DNA from: Allobosea sp. LC85
GTDB taxonomy: Bacteria > Pseudomonadota > Alphaproteobacteria > Rhizobiales > Beijerinckiaceae
DNA length: 64,000 bases
Assembly (NCBI RefSeq): GCF_000735605.1
Contig: NZ_JPKG01000029.1
Coordinates: 1-64,000 of the forward strand
Direction of reading: 5' to 3'
Every line of letters starts with the position of its first letter. Positions within the stretch are counted from its first letter, which is position 1. This document shows, one piece after another, positions 54,402 to 63,290 of this stretch. Under the pieces are notes generated by a model. It was not told where the DNA came from and made no database searches. It worked only from the letters and a program-made list of their open reading frames with translations. Made by a program: the position numbers and the translations under genes.

Positions 54402-55607
54402 ATGAAAATCACTGCTGTTGAAACCATCCGCCTGACCGAGTTCGGCAATATCATCTGGGTTCGGCTCCACACCGATGCCGGCGCCGTCGGCCTCGGCGAG
54501 ACCTTCATGGGCGCCGCCGCCGTCGAAGCCTATCTGCACGAGACCGTGGCGCCGAAACTGCTCGGCAAGGACCCGCTCCAGATCGAAGCGCGCAATGCCA
54601 GCCTGAACAATTATCTCGGCTGGCGCGGCTCGGGCGTCGAGACGCGCGGCAACTCGGCCGTCGACATCGCGCTCTGGGACATCTACGGCAAGGCGATCGG
54701 CCAGCCGGTCAGCGTCGCGCTCGGCGGCAAGACGCGCGATACGATCCGCACCTACAACACCTGTGCCGGCTACAAATATATTCGCGATGCGCGGTCGCAG
54801 GCTGTCGCCAACTGGCATGTCGGCGAGCAGGGCGGCCCCTATGAGGATCTCGAAGGCTTCCTCTACCGCGCCGACGAGCTCGCCCATTCCCTGCTCGAGC
54901 AGGGCATCACCGGCATGAAGATCTGGCCCTTCGACATCGCGGCCGAACGCTCGTCTGGCTGGGACATCACGCCTCAGGAGCTGAACACCGCGCTGGAGCC
55001 CTTCCGCAAGATCCGAAAAGCGGTCGGCGACAAGATGGACATCATGGTCGAGTTCCACTCGCTCTGGAGCCTGCCCATGGCGAAGAAGCTGGCGGAGCGC
55101 CTGGCCGAGTTCGACACCTACTGGCACGAGGACCCGTTCCGGCTCGACAATGTCCACGACCTCGGCGAATACGCCCGCCATTCCAAGGCCTGGGTCTGCG
55201 CCTCGGAAACGCTGGCCTACACCCATTCCTTCCGGGATTATCTCGAGACCGGTGCGGCCGGGGTCGTCATGCTCGACCTGTCATGGTGTGGTGGCCTTTC
55301 GGAAGCCCGCAAGATCGCGGGCATGGCCGAGGCCTGGCACACGCCGGTCGCCCCGCATGACTGCACCGGCCCGGTCGTCTACGCGGCATCGTGCCATTTC
55401 TCGATGCATGCCCGGAACACGCTGATCCAGGAATCGGTCCGCGCCTTCTATACCGGCTGGTACACCGAGCTGGTCACCGACCTGCCCAAGGCCGAAAACG
55501 GCATGATCACCGTATCGGACGCACCAGGCCTCGGACTCGAGCTGCTTCCAGGGCTGGAGAAGCGCGCCGACGCTATCGTCCGCTTCAGCCGCCTCTCCGA
55601 CCTCTGA
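54402..55607 (+). CDS. Mandelate racemase/muconate-lactonizing family enzyme 2
   Basis: 401 residues, enolase superfamily but not closely related to enzyme 1. Barrel motifs: K173-x-W175 (MKIWPFD), E217 and H219 (VEFHSLW), E243 (WHEDPF), E269 (ASETLA), D292 (LDLSWCGG) and H319-D320 (APHDCTGPV). The PHDC.GP block is like galactonate/mannonate-dehydratase-type members. The ATG at 54402 is 8 nt after the previous stop; an in-frame TTG at 54390 is less likely. It may take the other epimer or a later intermediate of the same pathway. Confidence 0.88.
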   Translation: MKITAVETIRLTEFGNIIWVRLHTDAGAVGLGETFMGAAAVEAYLHETVAPKLLGKDPLQIEARNASLNNYLGWRGSGVETRGNSAVDIALWDIYGKAIGQPVSVALGGKTRDTIRTYNTCAGYKYIRDARSQAVANWHVGEQGGPYEDLEGFLYRADELAHSLLEQGITGMKIWPFDIAAERSSGWDITPQELNTALEPFRKIRKAVGDKMDIMVEFHSLWSLPMAKKLAERLAEFDTYWHEDPFRLDNVHDLGEYARHSKAWVCASETLAYTHSFRDYLETGAAGVVMLDLSWCGGLSEARKIAGMAEAWHTPVAPHDCTGPVVYAASCHFSMHARNTLIQESVRAFYTGWYTELVTDLPKAENGMITVSDAPGLGLELLPGLEKRADAIVRFSRLSDL

Positions 55608-55643
55608 ACCTCGGCATCGGCGCCCCGCCTTCCTATGATCCGG

Positions 55644-55666
55644 CCCAGCCTCCGAGCGAGGCTGGG
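55644..55666. terminator. Bidirectional hairpin between convergent genes
   Basis: 9-bp stem CCCAGCCTC / GAGGCTGGG with 5-nt loop, between the stops of the second enolase-superfamily gene (55607) and the SDR gene (55705). Function from position only. Confidence 0.5.
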
Positions 55667-55704
55667 TCGCAGCGAAGGCCTCGCCGCCCTGTTCTGCTTC
55701 CCGC

Positions 55705-56481
55705 TCAGCTGAGCATGCGCGTGTCGCCGCAGACCGAGATTTCCTGACCGGAGATCGTCTTGGCAAAGGGGGACGCCAGGAAGACGATCTGCTTGGCGAT
55801 ATCGTTCGGGTCGACGAACTGCTTGATCGAGACGCCTGCGAACAGGCGCTGCGTCATCTCTTCATGCGAGATGTTGAAGCTGCGCGCCTTGTTGGCGATC
55901 ACGCTCTGGATGCGGGCGCCGTCGACCAGGCCGGGGCAGATTGCATTGGCCCTGATCCCGAACTCACCGAGCTCCGCGGAGATCGCCTTGGTGAAGCCGA
56001 TGACACCCCATTTCGCAGCGCCATAGGGCGAGCGCAGCGGAAAACCGTGCTTGCCGGCCTGGCTCGACAGATTAACGATGCTGGCATTGGCGGATTGCTT
56101 GAGATGCTGCACGGCGAGCCGGGTGCAGTTGAACTGGCCGGTCAGATCGACTGCGACGCAAGCATCCCAATCCGCGGGATCGATCTCGTCGACCCGGCCG
56201 GTCGGCCCGGCGATGCCCGCATTGTTGATGAGGCAATCGAGCCCGCCGAGCGCCGCCAGCGCCTCCTTGAACAGGGTCTCCACCGCGTCGCGGTCCGAGA
56301 CGTCGCAGACCGACTGCGTGATCGCCGGATCGCTGGCCGCCATCGCCGCCAGGGCCTCGCGATCGACGTCGCAGATATGGACCCTGGCGCCTTCTGCCGC
56401 GAAGGCGCGCGCCGTCGCCCGGCCAATGCCGTTGGCGCCAGCCGTAACCAGAACGCGCAGACCCTTGATCTGTAAATCCAT
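55705..56481 (-). CDS. Short-chain dehydrogenase/reductase
   Basis: 258 residues, classical SDR. NAD(P) motif TAGANGIGRATARAF with acidic D38-type ICDVDREAL indicating NAD preference; NNAGIAGPTGRV; catalytic Ser in IVNLSSQAGKHG and YGAAKWGVIGFTKAI (YxxxK); C-terminal FLASPFAKTISGQEISVCGD. Oxidises a hydroxy group of an unknown polyol or hydroxy acid. Follows the GntR gene in the same direction (57-nt gap), hence probably under its control. Confidence 0.9.
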   Translation of the reverse strand: MDLQIKGLRVLVTAGANGIGRATARAFAAEGARVHICDVDREALAAMAASDPAITQSVCDVSDRDAVETLFKEALAALGGLDCLINNAGIAGPTGRVDEIDPADWDACVAVDLTGQFNCTRLAVQHLKQSANASIVNLSSQAGKHGFPLRSPYGAAKWGVIGFTKAISAELGEFGIRANAICPGLVDGARIQSVIANKARSFNISHEEMTQRLFAGVSIKQFVDPNDIAKQIVFLASPFAKTISGQEISVCGDTRMLS

Positions 56482-56538
56482 TGTCGTCTCCCCCCGATGC
56501 CCGCGCCGTAGCGCCTCTCAGATTGCGGCGAACCCGGA

Positions 56539-57303
56539 CTATGGCGCCAGGCCGCCGGTGCTTTCGATATGGGCCGCAGCCGCAGTGATATCGGCTTCCA
56601 GCGCGGCCCTTGCGGCCTGCGGATCCCGGCGCCGCAGGGCATCGAGCAGGGCGGCGTGGGAAACCACAGCGCTGCCACCATCGAGGCGCCGCGGTTCATG
56701 GCGCATATCGAGATTGAGGATGGGGCCGGCCTTGAGCCAGAGCCGCTCGATCATCTCGACCAAGGTCGGCATGCGCGCAGCCTCATAGAGCGTGAAATGC
56801 AGATTGCGGTTGGCCGCGACGGCCCCTGCAGCGTCTGGAGGGTCGGCGCTTGCCGCCTGCCGGAACGCGGCCTCATGCTGGGCGATCTCGTCGATCTCGG
56901 CTTCGCTCGCCGCCTTTGCCGCTTCCTCGGCAGCAAAGCCCTCGACAACCAGGCGCAGGCGCGTCAGTTCGCGAAACTGTTCCAATCGCAGCACCGGAAC
57001 GCGGACGGCGCGTCCGGGCAGCACCTCCAATGCACCGTCGGCAGCAAGCCGGCTGACCGCCTCGCGCACCGGCATCATCGAGACACCGAGAGCCTCCGCG
57101 ACACGCCGCAGCGAGAGCTTTTCGCCCGGAGCGAGGCGGCCGGCGACGAGCAGCGCCCGCAATTCCCCGGTGACCCGCTCCCCCAGGGTCTCGCGCGTGA
57201 GCGCGCCGACCTCATCGAGCGCTGATGGATCGCGGCCCGTCGACACATCGCCGATCCCGTCATCGGCAGCCGGATTCGCGAAGGACTGGACAGGGGCAAT
57301 CAT
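56539..57303 (-). CDS. GntR-family (FCD) transcriptional regulator
   Basis: 254 residues from the ATG at 57303. Winged helix about 40-95: RVTGELRALLVAGRLAPGEKLSLRRVAEALGVSMMPVREAVSRLAADG; FCD domain with LTRLRLVVEGFAAEEAA, NRNLHFTLYEAARMPTLVEMIERLW and HAALLDALRRRDPQAARAAL. A GTG at 57327 is also in frame but lies inside the palindrome at 57318-57329. Divergent from the branched-chain-type ABC operon and upstream of the SDR gene, both likely targets. Confidence 0.9.
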   Translation of the reverse strand: MIAPVQSFANPAADDGIGDVSTGRDPSALDEVGALTRETLGERVTGELRALLVAGRLAPGEKLSLRRVAEALGVSMMPVREAVSRLAADGALEVLPGRAVRVPVLRLEQFRELTRLRLVVEGFAAEEAAKAASEAEIDEIAQHEAAFRQAASADPPDAAGAVAANRNLHFTLYEAARMPTLVEMIERLWLKAGPILNLDMRHEPRRLDGGSAVVSHAALLDALRRRDPQAARAALEADITAAAAHIESTGGLAP

Positions 57304-57317
57304 GTCTGCCAACCTAA

Positions 57318-57329
57318 CTGTGATCACAG
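57318..57329. promoter_or_regulatory. Palindromic operator between gntR-type gene and livK-type gene
   Basis: CTGTGATCACAG, a perfect 12-bp palindrome, 15 nt before the GntR start; GATCAC is repeated next to it at 57329-57335 (AGATCACG). GntR/FCD proteins bind such symmetric sites with T/G-rich arms. Likely controls both divergent units. Confidence 0.6.
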
Positions 57330-57423
57330 ATCACGACAAGTGGGCATCAAGCCGCCAGCAGAACAGACAGCAGGTCGACACAATCTCCAGCGCAAAGCGC
57401 GGAACCGTTCTGGGAGGAACGCA

Positions 57424-58689
57424 ATGGCAGACCATCAGCAGTCGAAATTTCGTTTGTCACGACGTCAGGCCCTTGCCGGCCTCGGAGCCGGTGCCGCCAC
57501 CGGATTGATCGCAAGCCCGTCGCTCATCCTGGCGCAAACGCCGAATGCCATCCGCTTCGGCCACCTGACGCCGCGCACCGGCTTCCTCGGTCCGCTCGGC
57601 GAATATGGCGTGATGGCGGTCGACCTCGCCGTCGAGGAGATCAATGCCGCGGGCGGCGTCAACGGCCGCAAGCTCGAGGCCCTGAAGGAGGATTCGGTCA
57701 ATCCGCAGACCGCCTCGACCAAGGCCGAGCGCATGATCGAGCGCGACAAGGTCGCGTGCATCCTCGGCGAGATCTCCTCGGCCTCCTGCCTGACGATCTC
57801 GCAGGTCGCAGCGCGCAACAAGATCCTCTTCGTCAACACCGGCGGCAACTCCGACGCCCTGCGCGGCGAGAGCTGCAACCGCTACATGTTCCATGTGGAG
57901 CACCAGAACTCGATGTATGTGAAGAGCTGCGGCCGCTCGCTGATGGCGCAGGGGCTGGTCAAGGGCAAGAAATGGTTCTCGCTGACCGCCGACTACGCCT
58001 TCGGCCATGATCTGCTCAAGGTCGCCAAGCGCTTCATGGAGGCCAATGGCGGCCAGTTCGCCGCCGACAAGCTGGTGCCGACCGACGCAACCGACTTCTC
58101 GGCGCTCCTGATCGAAATCCGCGCCGCCAAGCCGGACATCGTGATCTCGAACCTTGCCGGCAACCAGATCACCAACTTCCTCAAGCAGTATTCCGAATTC
58201 GGCCTGACCTTCCCCGTCGCCGGTTTCGGTTTCGACACGGCGCTCGCCTGGGCCGCCGGCAAGGACAATTTTGGCGGCGTCTGGCCCTGCGTCTGGCACC
58301 ACCTGATCGACACGCCGGCGAGCAAGACCTTCGTCTCCGCCTTCACCAAGAAATACGGCAAGCCGCCGGAGAACCAGGCCTGGGGCGACTACATCGCCGT
58401 GAAGATCATGGCCCAGTCGATGAACGAGCTGAAAAGCACGGACACCGCCAAGATCCTCGAGCATTGGGAGAAGGGCGCGAAATTCGACGTCATGAAGACG
58501 CGCGAAGGCTATTTCCGCGCTTCGGACCACCAGCTGATGAGCGAGATGTACACGATCACGGCGCTGCCGGCGGCGCAGGTCAAGAACCAGTGGGATCTCT
58601 TCACCTCCTCGCCGCCCGTACCGGGACCGAACGAAAGCCTCGAAGTGATCGCGACGACCGGTGACGAAGCCGTCTGCAAGATGAGCTGA
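57424..58689 (+). CDS. Branched-chain amino acid-type ABC transporter substrate-binding protein (LivK-like)
   Basis: 421 residues. ATG 57424 is preceded by GGGAGGAACGCA; Tat-like signal FRLSRRQALAGLGAGAATGL ending near SPSLILAQ. Type I periplasmic-binding fold with FGHLTPRTGFLGPLGEYGVMAVDLAVEEINAAGGVNGRKLE, KAERMIERDKVACILGEISSA, and FSLTADYAFGHDLLKVAKRF. The LivK family covers aromatic and branched amino acids, amides, and short carboxylates. First gene of the unit that continues through the permeases to the BKACE gene. Confidence 0.92.
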   Translation: MADHQQSKFRLSRRQALAGLGAGAATGLIASPSLILAQTPNAIRFGHLTPRTGFLGPLGEYGVMAVDLAVEEINAAGGVNGRKLEALKEDSVNPQTASTKAERMIERDKVACILGEISSASCLTISQVAARNKILFVNTGGNSDALRGESCNRYMFHVEHQNSMYVKSCGRSLMAQGLVKGKKWFSLTADYAFGHDLLKVAKRFMEANGGQFAADKLVPTDATDFSALLIEIRAAKPDIVISNLAGNQITNFLKQYSEFGLTFPVAGFGFDTALAWAAGKDNFGGVWPCVWHHLIDTPASKTFVSAFTKKYGKPPENQAWGDYIAVKIMAQSMNELKSTDTAKILEHWEKGAKFDVMKTREGYFRASDHQLMSEMYTITALPAAQVKNQWDLFTSSPPVPGPNESLEVIATTGDEAVCKMS

Positions 58690-58853
58690 GGGCGCCCTAC
58701 ACCAGATTCGCACCGCCATTCCGGACCGGTAGAGCCCAGCGCTCCGGGATGGTCCCGGCACTCCGCCGCGTTGCGGCGGGGATGACGGCGCGTCTTCAGC
58801 CTTGCGGGCGCGACGCCCCTTCCCGGCCACTTTGATCAAGCAAAGGCATCCCC

Positions 58854-59729
58854 TTGCTCATTCTCTTCATCCAGCAGGTGCTGAACGGGCTGCTCGACGG
58901 GGTCTATTACCTTCTGATCGCGCTCGGCCTGTCGCTGATCTTCTCGCTCGGCGGCATCGTCAACCTGGCGCACGGCGCCTTCTATGCGATCGGCGCCTAT
59001 CTCACGATCGTGCTCGCGCCCCATATCGGCTTCGGCGGCGCGATCATTGCGTCGCCGGTGCTTGTGGCGCTGATCGGCATCGTCGTCGAGCGCGGCCTGT
59101 TCCAGCGCTTCTACCGCTCGGACCCGATCCTCTCGCTGCTGCTGACCTTCGGCCTCGCGATGGTGGCGGAGCAATCGCTGCGCATGATCTTCGGCGCACC
59201 GCCGCTCTCGTTCTCGATCCCGCCCGCACTGCGTGGCCAGATCGTCCTCGGCGAGTTCATCTATTCGCGCTATCGCGCACTTCTGCTCCTGATCGCAGCA
59301 GCCTGCGTGCTCGGGCTCTGGTTCCTGCTCCAACGCACCGCCTTCGGCCGCGTCGTCCGGGCCGGCGTGCAGAACCCCGACATGGTCGGCGCGCTCGGCA
59401 TTTCGCTGCAGCCCTACATGATGGCCGTTGCCGGCATCGGCATCGGGCTTGCCGGCTTGGCCGGCGTCCTGCTCGCGCCGATCTACTCGATCCATCCCGC
59501 CATGGGTCAGGAGATCATCACGCCGGCCTTCGTCGTCGTCGTCATCGGCGGGCTCGGCTCCTTCTGGGGCGTGGTCGTGGCGGCGCTGATGGTCGGTGTG
59601 GTCAAGGGCATCACCGTTGGCCTCGGCTTCACGCAATGGTCGACCGCAGTGATCTACCTGATGATGCTGCTCGTCCTGCTGTTCCGGCCGCGTGGCCTGT
59701 TCGGCGAACGCATCCAGCGCTTCGAGTGA
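58854..59729 (+). CDS. Branched-chain amino acid-type ABC permease (LivH family), TTG start
   Basis: 291 residues, about eight helices. LivH motifs: QQVLNGLLDGVYYLLIALGLSLIFSLGGIVNLAHGAFYAIGAY, PILSLLLTFGLAMVAEQSLRMIFG, RTAFGRVVRAGVQNPDMVGALGIS and FVVVVIGGLGSFWGVVVAAL. The only plausible start is TTG at 58854, with AAAGG eight nt upstream. 164 nt from the binding-protein gene. Pairs with the LivM part of the next protein. Confidence 0.92.
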   Translation: MLILFIQQVLNGLLDGVYYLLIALGLSLIFSLGGIVNLAHGAFYAIGAYLTIVLAPHIGFGGAIIASPVLVALIGIVVERGLFQRFYRSDPILSLLLTFGLAMVAEQSLRMIFGAPPLSFSIPPALRGQIVLGEFIYSRYRALLLLIAAACVLGLWFLLQRTAFGRVVRAGVQNPDMVGALGISLQPYMMAVAGIGIGLAGLAGVLLAPIYSIHPAMGQEIITPAFVVVVIGGLGSFWGVVVAALMVGVVKGITVGLGFTQWSTAVIYLMMLLVLLFRPRGLFGERIQRFE

Positions 59730-59736
59730 GGGCGAA

Positions 59737-62262
59737 ATGACAGCCGCTCAGCGCGATCGCGCTCCTCTCCTCATTGCCGCCATCGGCCTCGCCGTCCTGC
59801 CCTTCCTGATGCACCTCATCGGGCTCGGCACCACCTCGGCGACCGAGATCGTCGTCTTCGCCATTGCCTGCATGGCCCTGAACATTCTCGTCGGCACGAC
59901 CGGCCTTGTCTCCTTCGGCCATGGCGCCTGGTTCGGGCTCGCCGCCTATGCTGCGGGCTTGATCCAGCGCAACTGGCTACCCGGCCAGTTCGCTCTGCCG
60001 ATCCTTCTCGCCGTGCTGTTCGTGGGCGTGCTTGCCTTCGCCTTCGGCGCCCTGATCCTGCGCCGCAAGGGCGTGTATTTCTCGCTCCTGACCCTGGCGC
60101 TCGCCGCCATGACCTATTCGGTCGCCTTCCGCTGGACCGCCGTGACCGGCGGCGAGGACGGCCTCGGCGGCATCAGGCGGCCGCTGTTCGCCGGCGTCGA
60201 TTTCGATCAGGCGCTGCCATTTTACCTCCTCGTTGCGCTGATCGGCATGGCAGTGGTCTATGGGCTCTGGCGCTTCCACCGTTCGCCGGTCGGCACCGTG
60301 CTGGTCGCAATCCGCGAGAACGAACAGCGCGCCCGTTTTCTCGGCTACCAGACGAACCGCTACAAGCTCGCCGCCTTCACCGTCTCGGCAGCTCTGACCG
60401 GGCTCGCCGGCACGCTGCTGCTGTTCAACAACCGCATGACCTCGGCGGATCCGATCTCGGTCGCCTTCTCCGGAGAATTGCTGGCGATGGTCGTGATCGG
60501 CGGCATGCGCTCCTTCCTGGGACCGGCGCTCGGCGCGCTCTTCTTCGTGATCTTCCGCGACTATCTCTCGAGCCTGACGCCGAACTGGCTGTTCTGGTTC
60601 GGACTGCTCTTTGTCGGCTTCATCGTCTTCTCGCCCATGGGTCTCGTTGGCGTCGGCGAGCGGCTGCTGCGGCCCTTCCGCAAACAGGCCGCCGAAGATG
60701 CGGCCATGTCGGCGCGGAAGGTCGGCGCAGTCACGCTCCCGGATTTCATGAAGCCGCAGGACCGGGTCGAGGGCGCAATCCTCACCGCCACCGGCCTCGC
60801 CAAGAGCTTTGGCGGCATCAAGGCGGTCGAAGGCGTCGATCTGGCGATGCGCGACCGGGCGCTGCATGCGCTGATCGGCCCGAACGGAGCCGGCAAGACG
60901 ACGGCCTTCAACCTGATCTCGGGCCAGTTCCAGCCGGATCGTGGCGAGGTTCGCCTGCGCGATCGCGAGATCACCGGCCTCTCGCCCGAAGCGATCACCC
61001 GCGCTGGGATCGGCCGCGCCTTCCAGATCACCAATCTATTCCCGTCGCTTTCCGTCGCCGAGAATGTCCGCCTCGCCGTGCAGGCGCGCGCTCCCGAGCG
61101 CTTCGGCTTCTGGCGCGCGGCGGGATCGCTGGCACGGGTTTCGGACGAGACGCGGCAGGTCATCGAGACCATGGGCCTGCGCGGCATCGAGAGTGCCGAG
61201 GCCGGCTCGCTCAGCTATGGCGGCCAGCGTCTGCTCGACATGAGCCTCGCGCTTGCGACCAAGCCGCGTGTCCTGCTGCTGGATGAGCCGCTCGCAGGCC
61301 TCGCGGCAGCCGAGCGCGAACGCGTCGGCAACCTGATCAAGTCGATCTCGACCGACCTGCCGGTGCTGCTGGTCGAGCACGATATCGACCGCGTCTTCCA
61401 GATCGCTGACCATGTCACGGTGATGAACGAGGGCAGCGTGCTGGTCGACGGCTCGGTCGAGGACGCGCGCTCCTCCCCGAAGGTTCAGGAGGTCTATATC
61501 GGCTCGGGCGCGCATGCGCTCGCCGAGAAGCCGCGCCCCAGTGCGGCCGGAGACAAGGTTCTGCTCGGGCTTTCCGGCGTCGACACCTATTACGGCAAGA
61601 GCCACATTCTCCGCGACGTCGGCTTCGACGTCCATGAGAACGAGATCGTGGCGCTGCTCGGCCGCAACGGTGCCGGCAAATCGACCTTGCTGAAGACGAT
61701 CACCGGTATCGCACCGTCCGCCAGGGGAGCGATCAATCTTGCCGGCGACGACATCGCCCGCCTGCCGCCGGCCGCGATCGCTCGTGCTGGCATCGCCTAT
61801 GTGCCGCAGGGGCGCGGTCTCTTCGCCGGCATGAGCGTCAAGGACAATATGGAGCTCGGCCGCCTCAAGCGCCTGACCGGCAACGGCACGCGCTGGGAGG
61901 AGGACAAGATCTTCGCCTTCTTTCCGCGCATCAAGCAGCGCTGGCATTCCCCGGCCGACTACCTCTCCGGTGGCGAACAGCAGATGGTGGCCGTGGCGCG
62001 CGCACTCTCCGGTGACACGCGTGTCCTACTGCTCGACGAGCCCTTCGAAGGCCTCGCTCCGGCCGTGGTCGAGGAGCTTTTCGAGGCCTTCGACAAGCTG
62101 AGACGGGAGATCGCGATCGTGATCGTGGACCACCATCTCGATCTCGCCCTGGCGCTTTCGGACCGCACGGTCGTGCTTGAGCGCGGCCAGGTCACATATG
62201 TCGGCCCGTCGAAGGCTCTCAGCCAGGATCTGGCCCTGCGCCGACAGGTGCTCTGGCTGTGA
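59737..62262 (+). CDS. LivM-LivG-LivF fusion: permease with two ATPase domains
   Basis: 841 residues, three transporter subunits in one chain. LivM permease ~1-325 (TTSATEIVVFAIACMALNILVGTTGLVSFGHGAW; RENEQRARFLGYQTNRYKL); LivG ATPase ~348-590 with Walker A GPNGAGKTT, GRAFQITNLFPSLSV, LSYGGQRLLDMSLAL, VLLLDEPLAGL, LLVEHDIDRVF; LivF ATPase ~608-841 with GRNGAGKST, AYVPQGRGLFAGMSV, LSGGEQQMVAVARAL, VLLLDEPFEGLAP and VDHHLDLAL. All ATP-site motifs are intact. LivM-LivG fusions are known; the third domain is less common. Starts 7 nt after the livH-like stop. Confidence 0.93.
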   Translation: MTAAQRDRAPLLIAAIGLAVLPFLMHLIGLGTTSATEIVVFAIACMALNILVGTTGLVSFGHGAWFGLAAYAAGLIQRNWLPGQFALPILLAVLFVGVLAFAFGALILRRKGVYFSLLTLALAAMTYSVAFRWTAVTGGEDGLGGIRRPLFAGVDFDQALPFYLLVALIGMAVVYGLWRFHRSPVGTVLVAIRENEQRARFLGYQTNRYKLAAFTVSAALTGLAGTLLLFNNRMTSADPISVAFSGELLAMVVIGGMRSFLGPALGALFFVIFRDYLSSLTPNWLFWFGLLFVGFIVFSPMGLVGVGERLLRPFRKQAAEDAAMSARKVGAVTLPDFMKPQDRVEGAILTATGLAKSFGGIKAVEGVDLAMRDRALHALIGPNGAGKTTAFNLISGQFQPDRGEVRLRDREITGLSPEAITRAGIGRAFQITNLFPSLSVAENVRLAVQARAPERFGFWRAAGSLARVSDETRQVIETMGLRGIESAEAGSLSYGGQRLLDMSLALATKPRVLLLDEPLAGLAAAERERVGNLIKSISTDLPVLLVEHDIDRVFQIADHVTVMNEGSVLVDGSVEDARSSPKVQEVYIGSGAHALAEKPRPSAAGDKVLLGLSGVDTYYGKSHILRDVGFDVHENEIVALLGRNGAGKSTLLKTITGIAPSARGAINLAGDDIARLPPAAIARAGIAYVPQGRGLFAGMSVKDNMELGRLKRLTGNGTRWEEDKIFAFFPRIKQRWHSPADYLSGGEQQMVAVARALSGDTRVLLLDEPFEGLAPAVVEELFEAFDKLRREIAIVIVDHHLDLALALSDRTVVLERGQVTYVGPSKALSQDLALRRQVLWL

Positions 62263-62317
62263 GCGCCCTGCCTCAACCCTATCCCGACCTTCGTCGCTTC
62301 CCGCAGGATCAACACGC

Positions 62318-63256
62318 ATGACCAAGATCGCGATCATAGGCTCCGGACTGATCGGCCGGGCCTGGGCCACCATCTTCGCCAGCCATGGTTTCGACGTCGC
62401 ATTGCATGATGTCGCGCCCGGCGCGGCCGAGGCCGCCCGCGCACATATCGGCAGCAATCTCGAGGAACTCGCCGGCCACGGCCTCGTCGAGGACCCAAAG
62501 GGCTCGCTCGCACGTATCCGCGTCGCCTCAGGCTTGTCGGATGCCTTGAGCGGCGCCGAGCTCGTGCAGGAGAACGGACCGGAAACCGTGGAAGCCAAGC
62601 GCGCCCTCTTTGCCGAGATGGACAAGCTTGCCGCCCCGGGGACGATTCTCGCCTCCTCGACCTCGTTCATCATGGCGTCGGTCTTCAGCGAGACACTGGC
62701 GGGGCGGGCCCGCTGTCTCGTCGCCCATCCCGTCAATCCGCCGCATCTTGTCCCGATCGTCGAGCTCGCACCGGCGCCCTGGACGGATTCGGCCGTCCTC
62801 GCCCGGGCCAAGGCGCTCTACGAACAGGCCGGCCAGGTTCCGATCGTCCTGCGCAAGGAGAAGCCAGGCTTTGTCCTCAACCGCCTGCAGGCCGTGCTGC
62901 TGGCGGAAGCCTTTCGCCTCGTTGGCGAGGGCGTTGCAAGCGCCGAAGACGTCGACAAGACGATCCGCGACGGGCTCGGGCTACGCTGGTCCTTCATGGG
63001 CCCTTTCGAGACGATCGAGCTCAATGCGCCCGGCGGTATCCCCGACTACTGCGCCCGTTACGGCGCCTCCATCGAGGCCATGGCGGCGCAGGCCGTCGGC
63101 GGCGACCCGTTTGGTGCGGAAACCGTCGCCAGGGTCATGAGCGAATGGCCAGGGGTGCAATCGGCCGAGCGGGTGAAGCGCCTCAGCGACTGGCGCGACA
63201 CGCGGCTGGCCGCACTGCAGGCTCATAAGCGCGCCGCCGCGCGCAAGCCTGCCTGA
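62318..63256 (+). CDS. 3-hydroxyacyl-CoA/L-carnitine dehydrogenase-type NAD-binding enzyme
   Basis: 312 residues. N-terminal Rossmann motif IAIIGSGLIGRAWATIFASHGFDVALHD; ENGPETVEAKRALFAEMD; SSTSFIMASVF; the catalytic block LVAHPVNPPHLVPIVELAPAP with His; then C-terminal helical domain with GFVLNRLQAVLLAEAFRLVGEGVASAEDVDKTIRDGLGLRWSFMGPFETIELN. This is the group of lambda-crystallin, gulonate and L-carnitine 3-dehydrogenase, oxidising a 3-hydroxy acid to a 3-keto acid. Next to a BKACE gene, it would make the keto acid that BKACE cleaves. ATG 62318 with GCAGGA upstream. Confidence 0.88.
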   Translation: MTKIAIIGSGLIGRAWATIFASHGFDVALHDVAPGAAEAARAHIGSNLEELAGHGLVEDPKGSLARIRVASGLSDALSGAELVQENGPETVEAKRALFAEMDKLAAPGTILASSTSFIMASVFSETLAGRARCLVAHPVNPPHLVPIVELAPAPWTDSAVLARAKALYEQAGQVPIVLRKEKPGFVLNRLQAVLLAEAFRLVGEGVASAEDVDKTIRDGLGLRWSFMGPFETIELNAPGGIPDYCARYGASIEAMAAQAVGGDPFGAETVARVMSEWPGVQSAERVKRLSDWRDTRLAALQAHKRAAARKPA

Positions 63257-63290
63257 AATCCTCCATCCTGCTCGTCTGAAGGGAGCCGCC

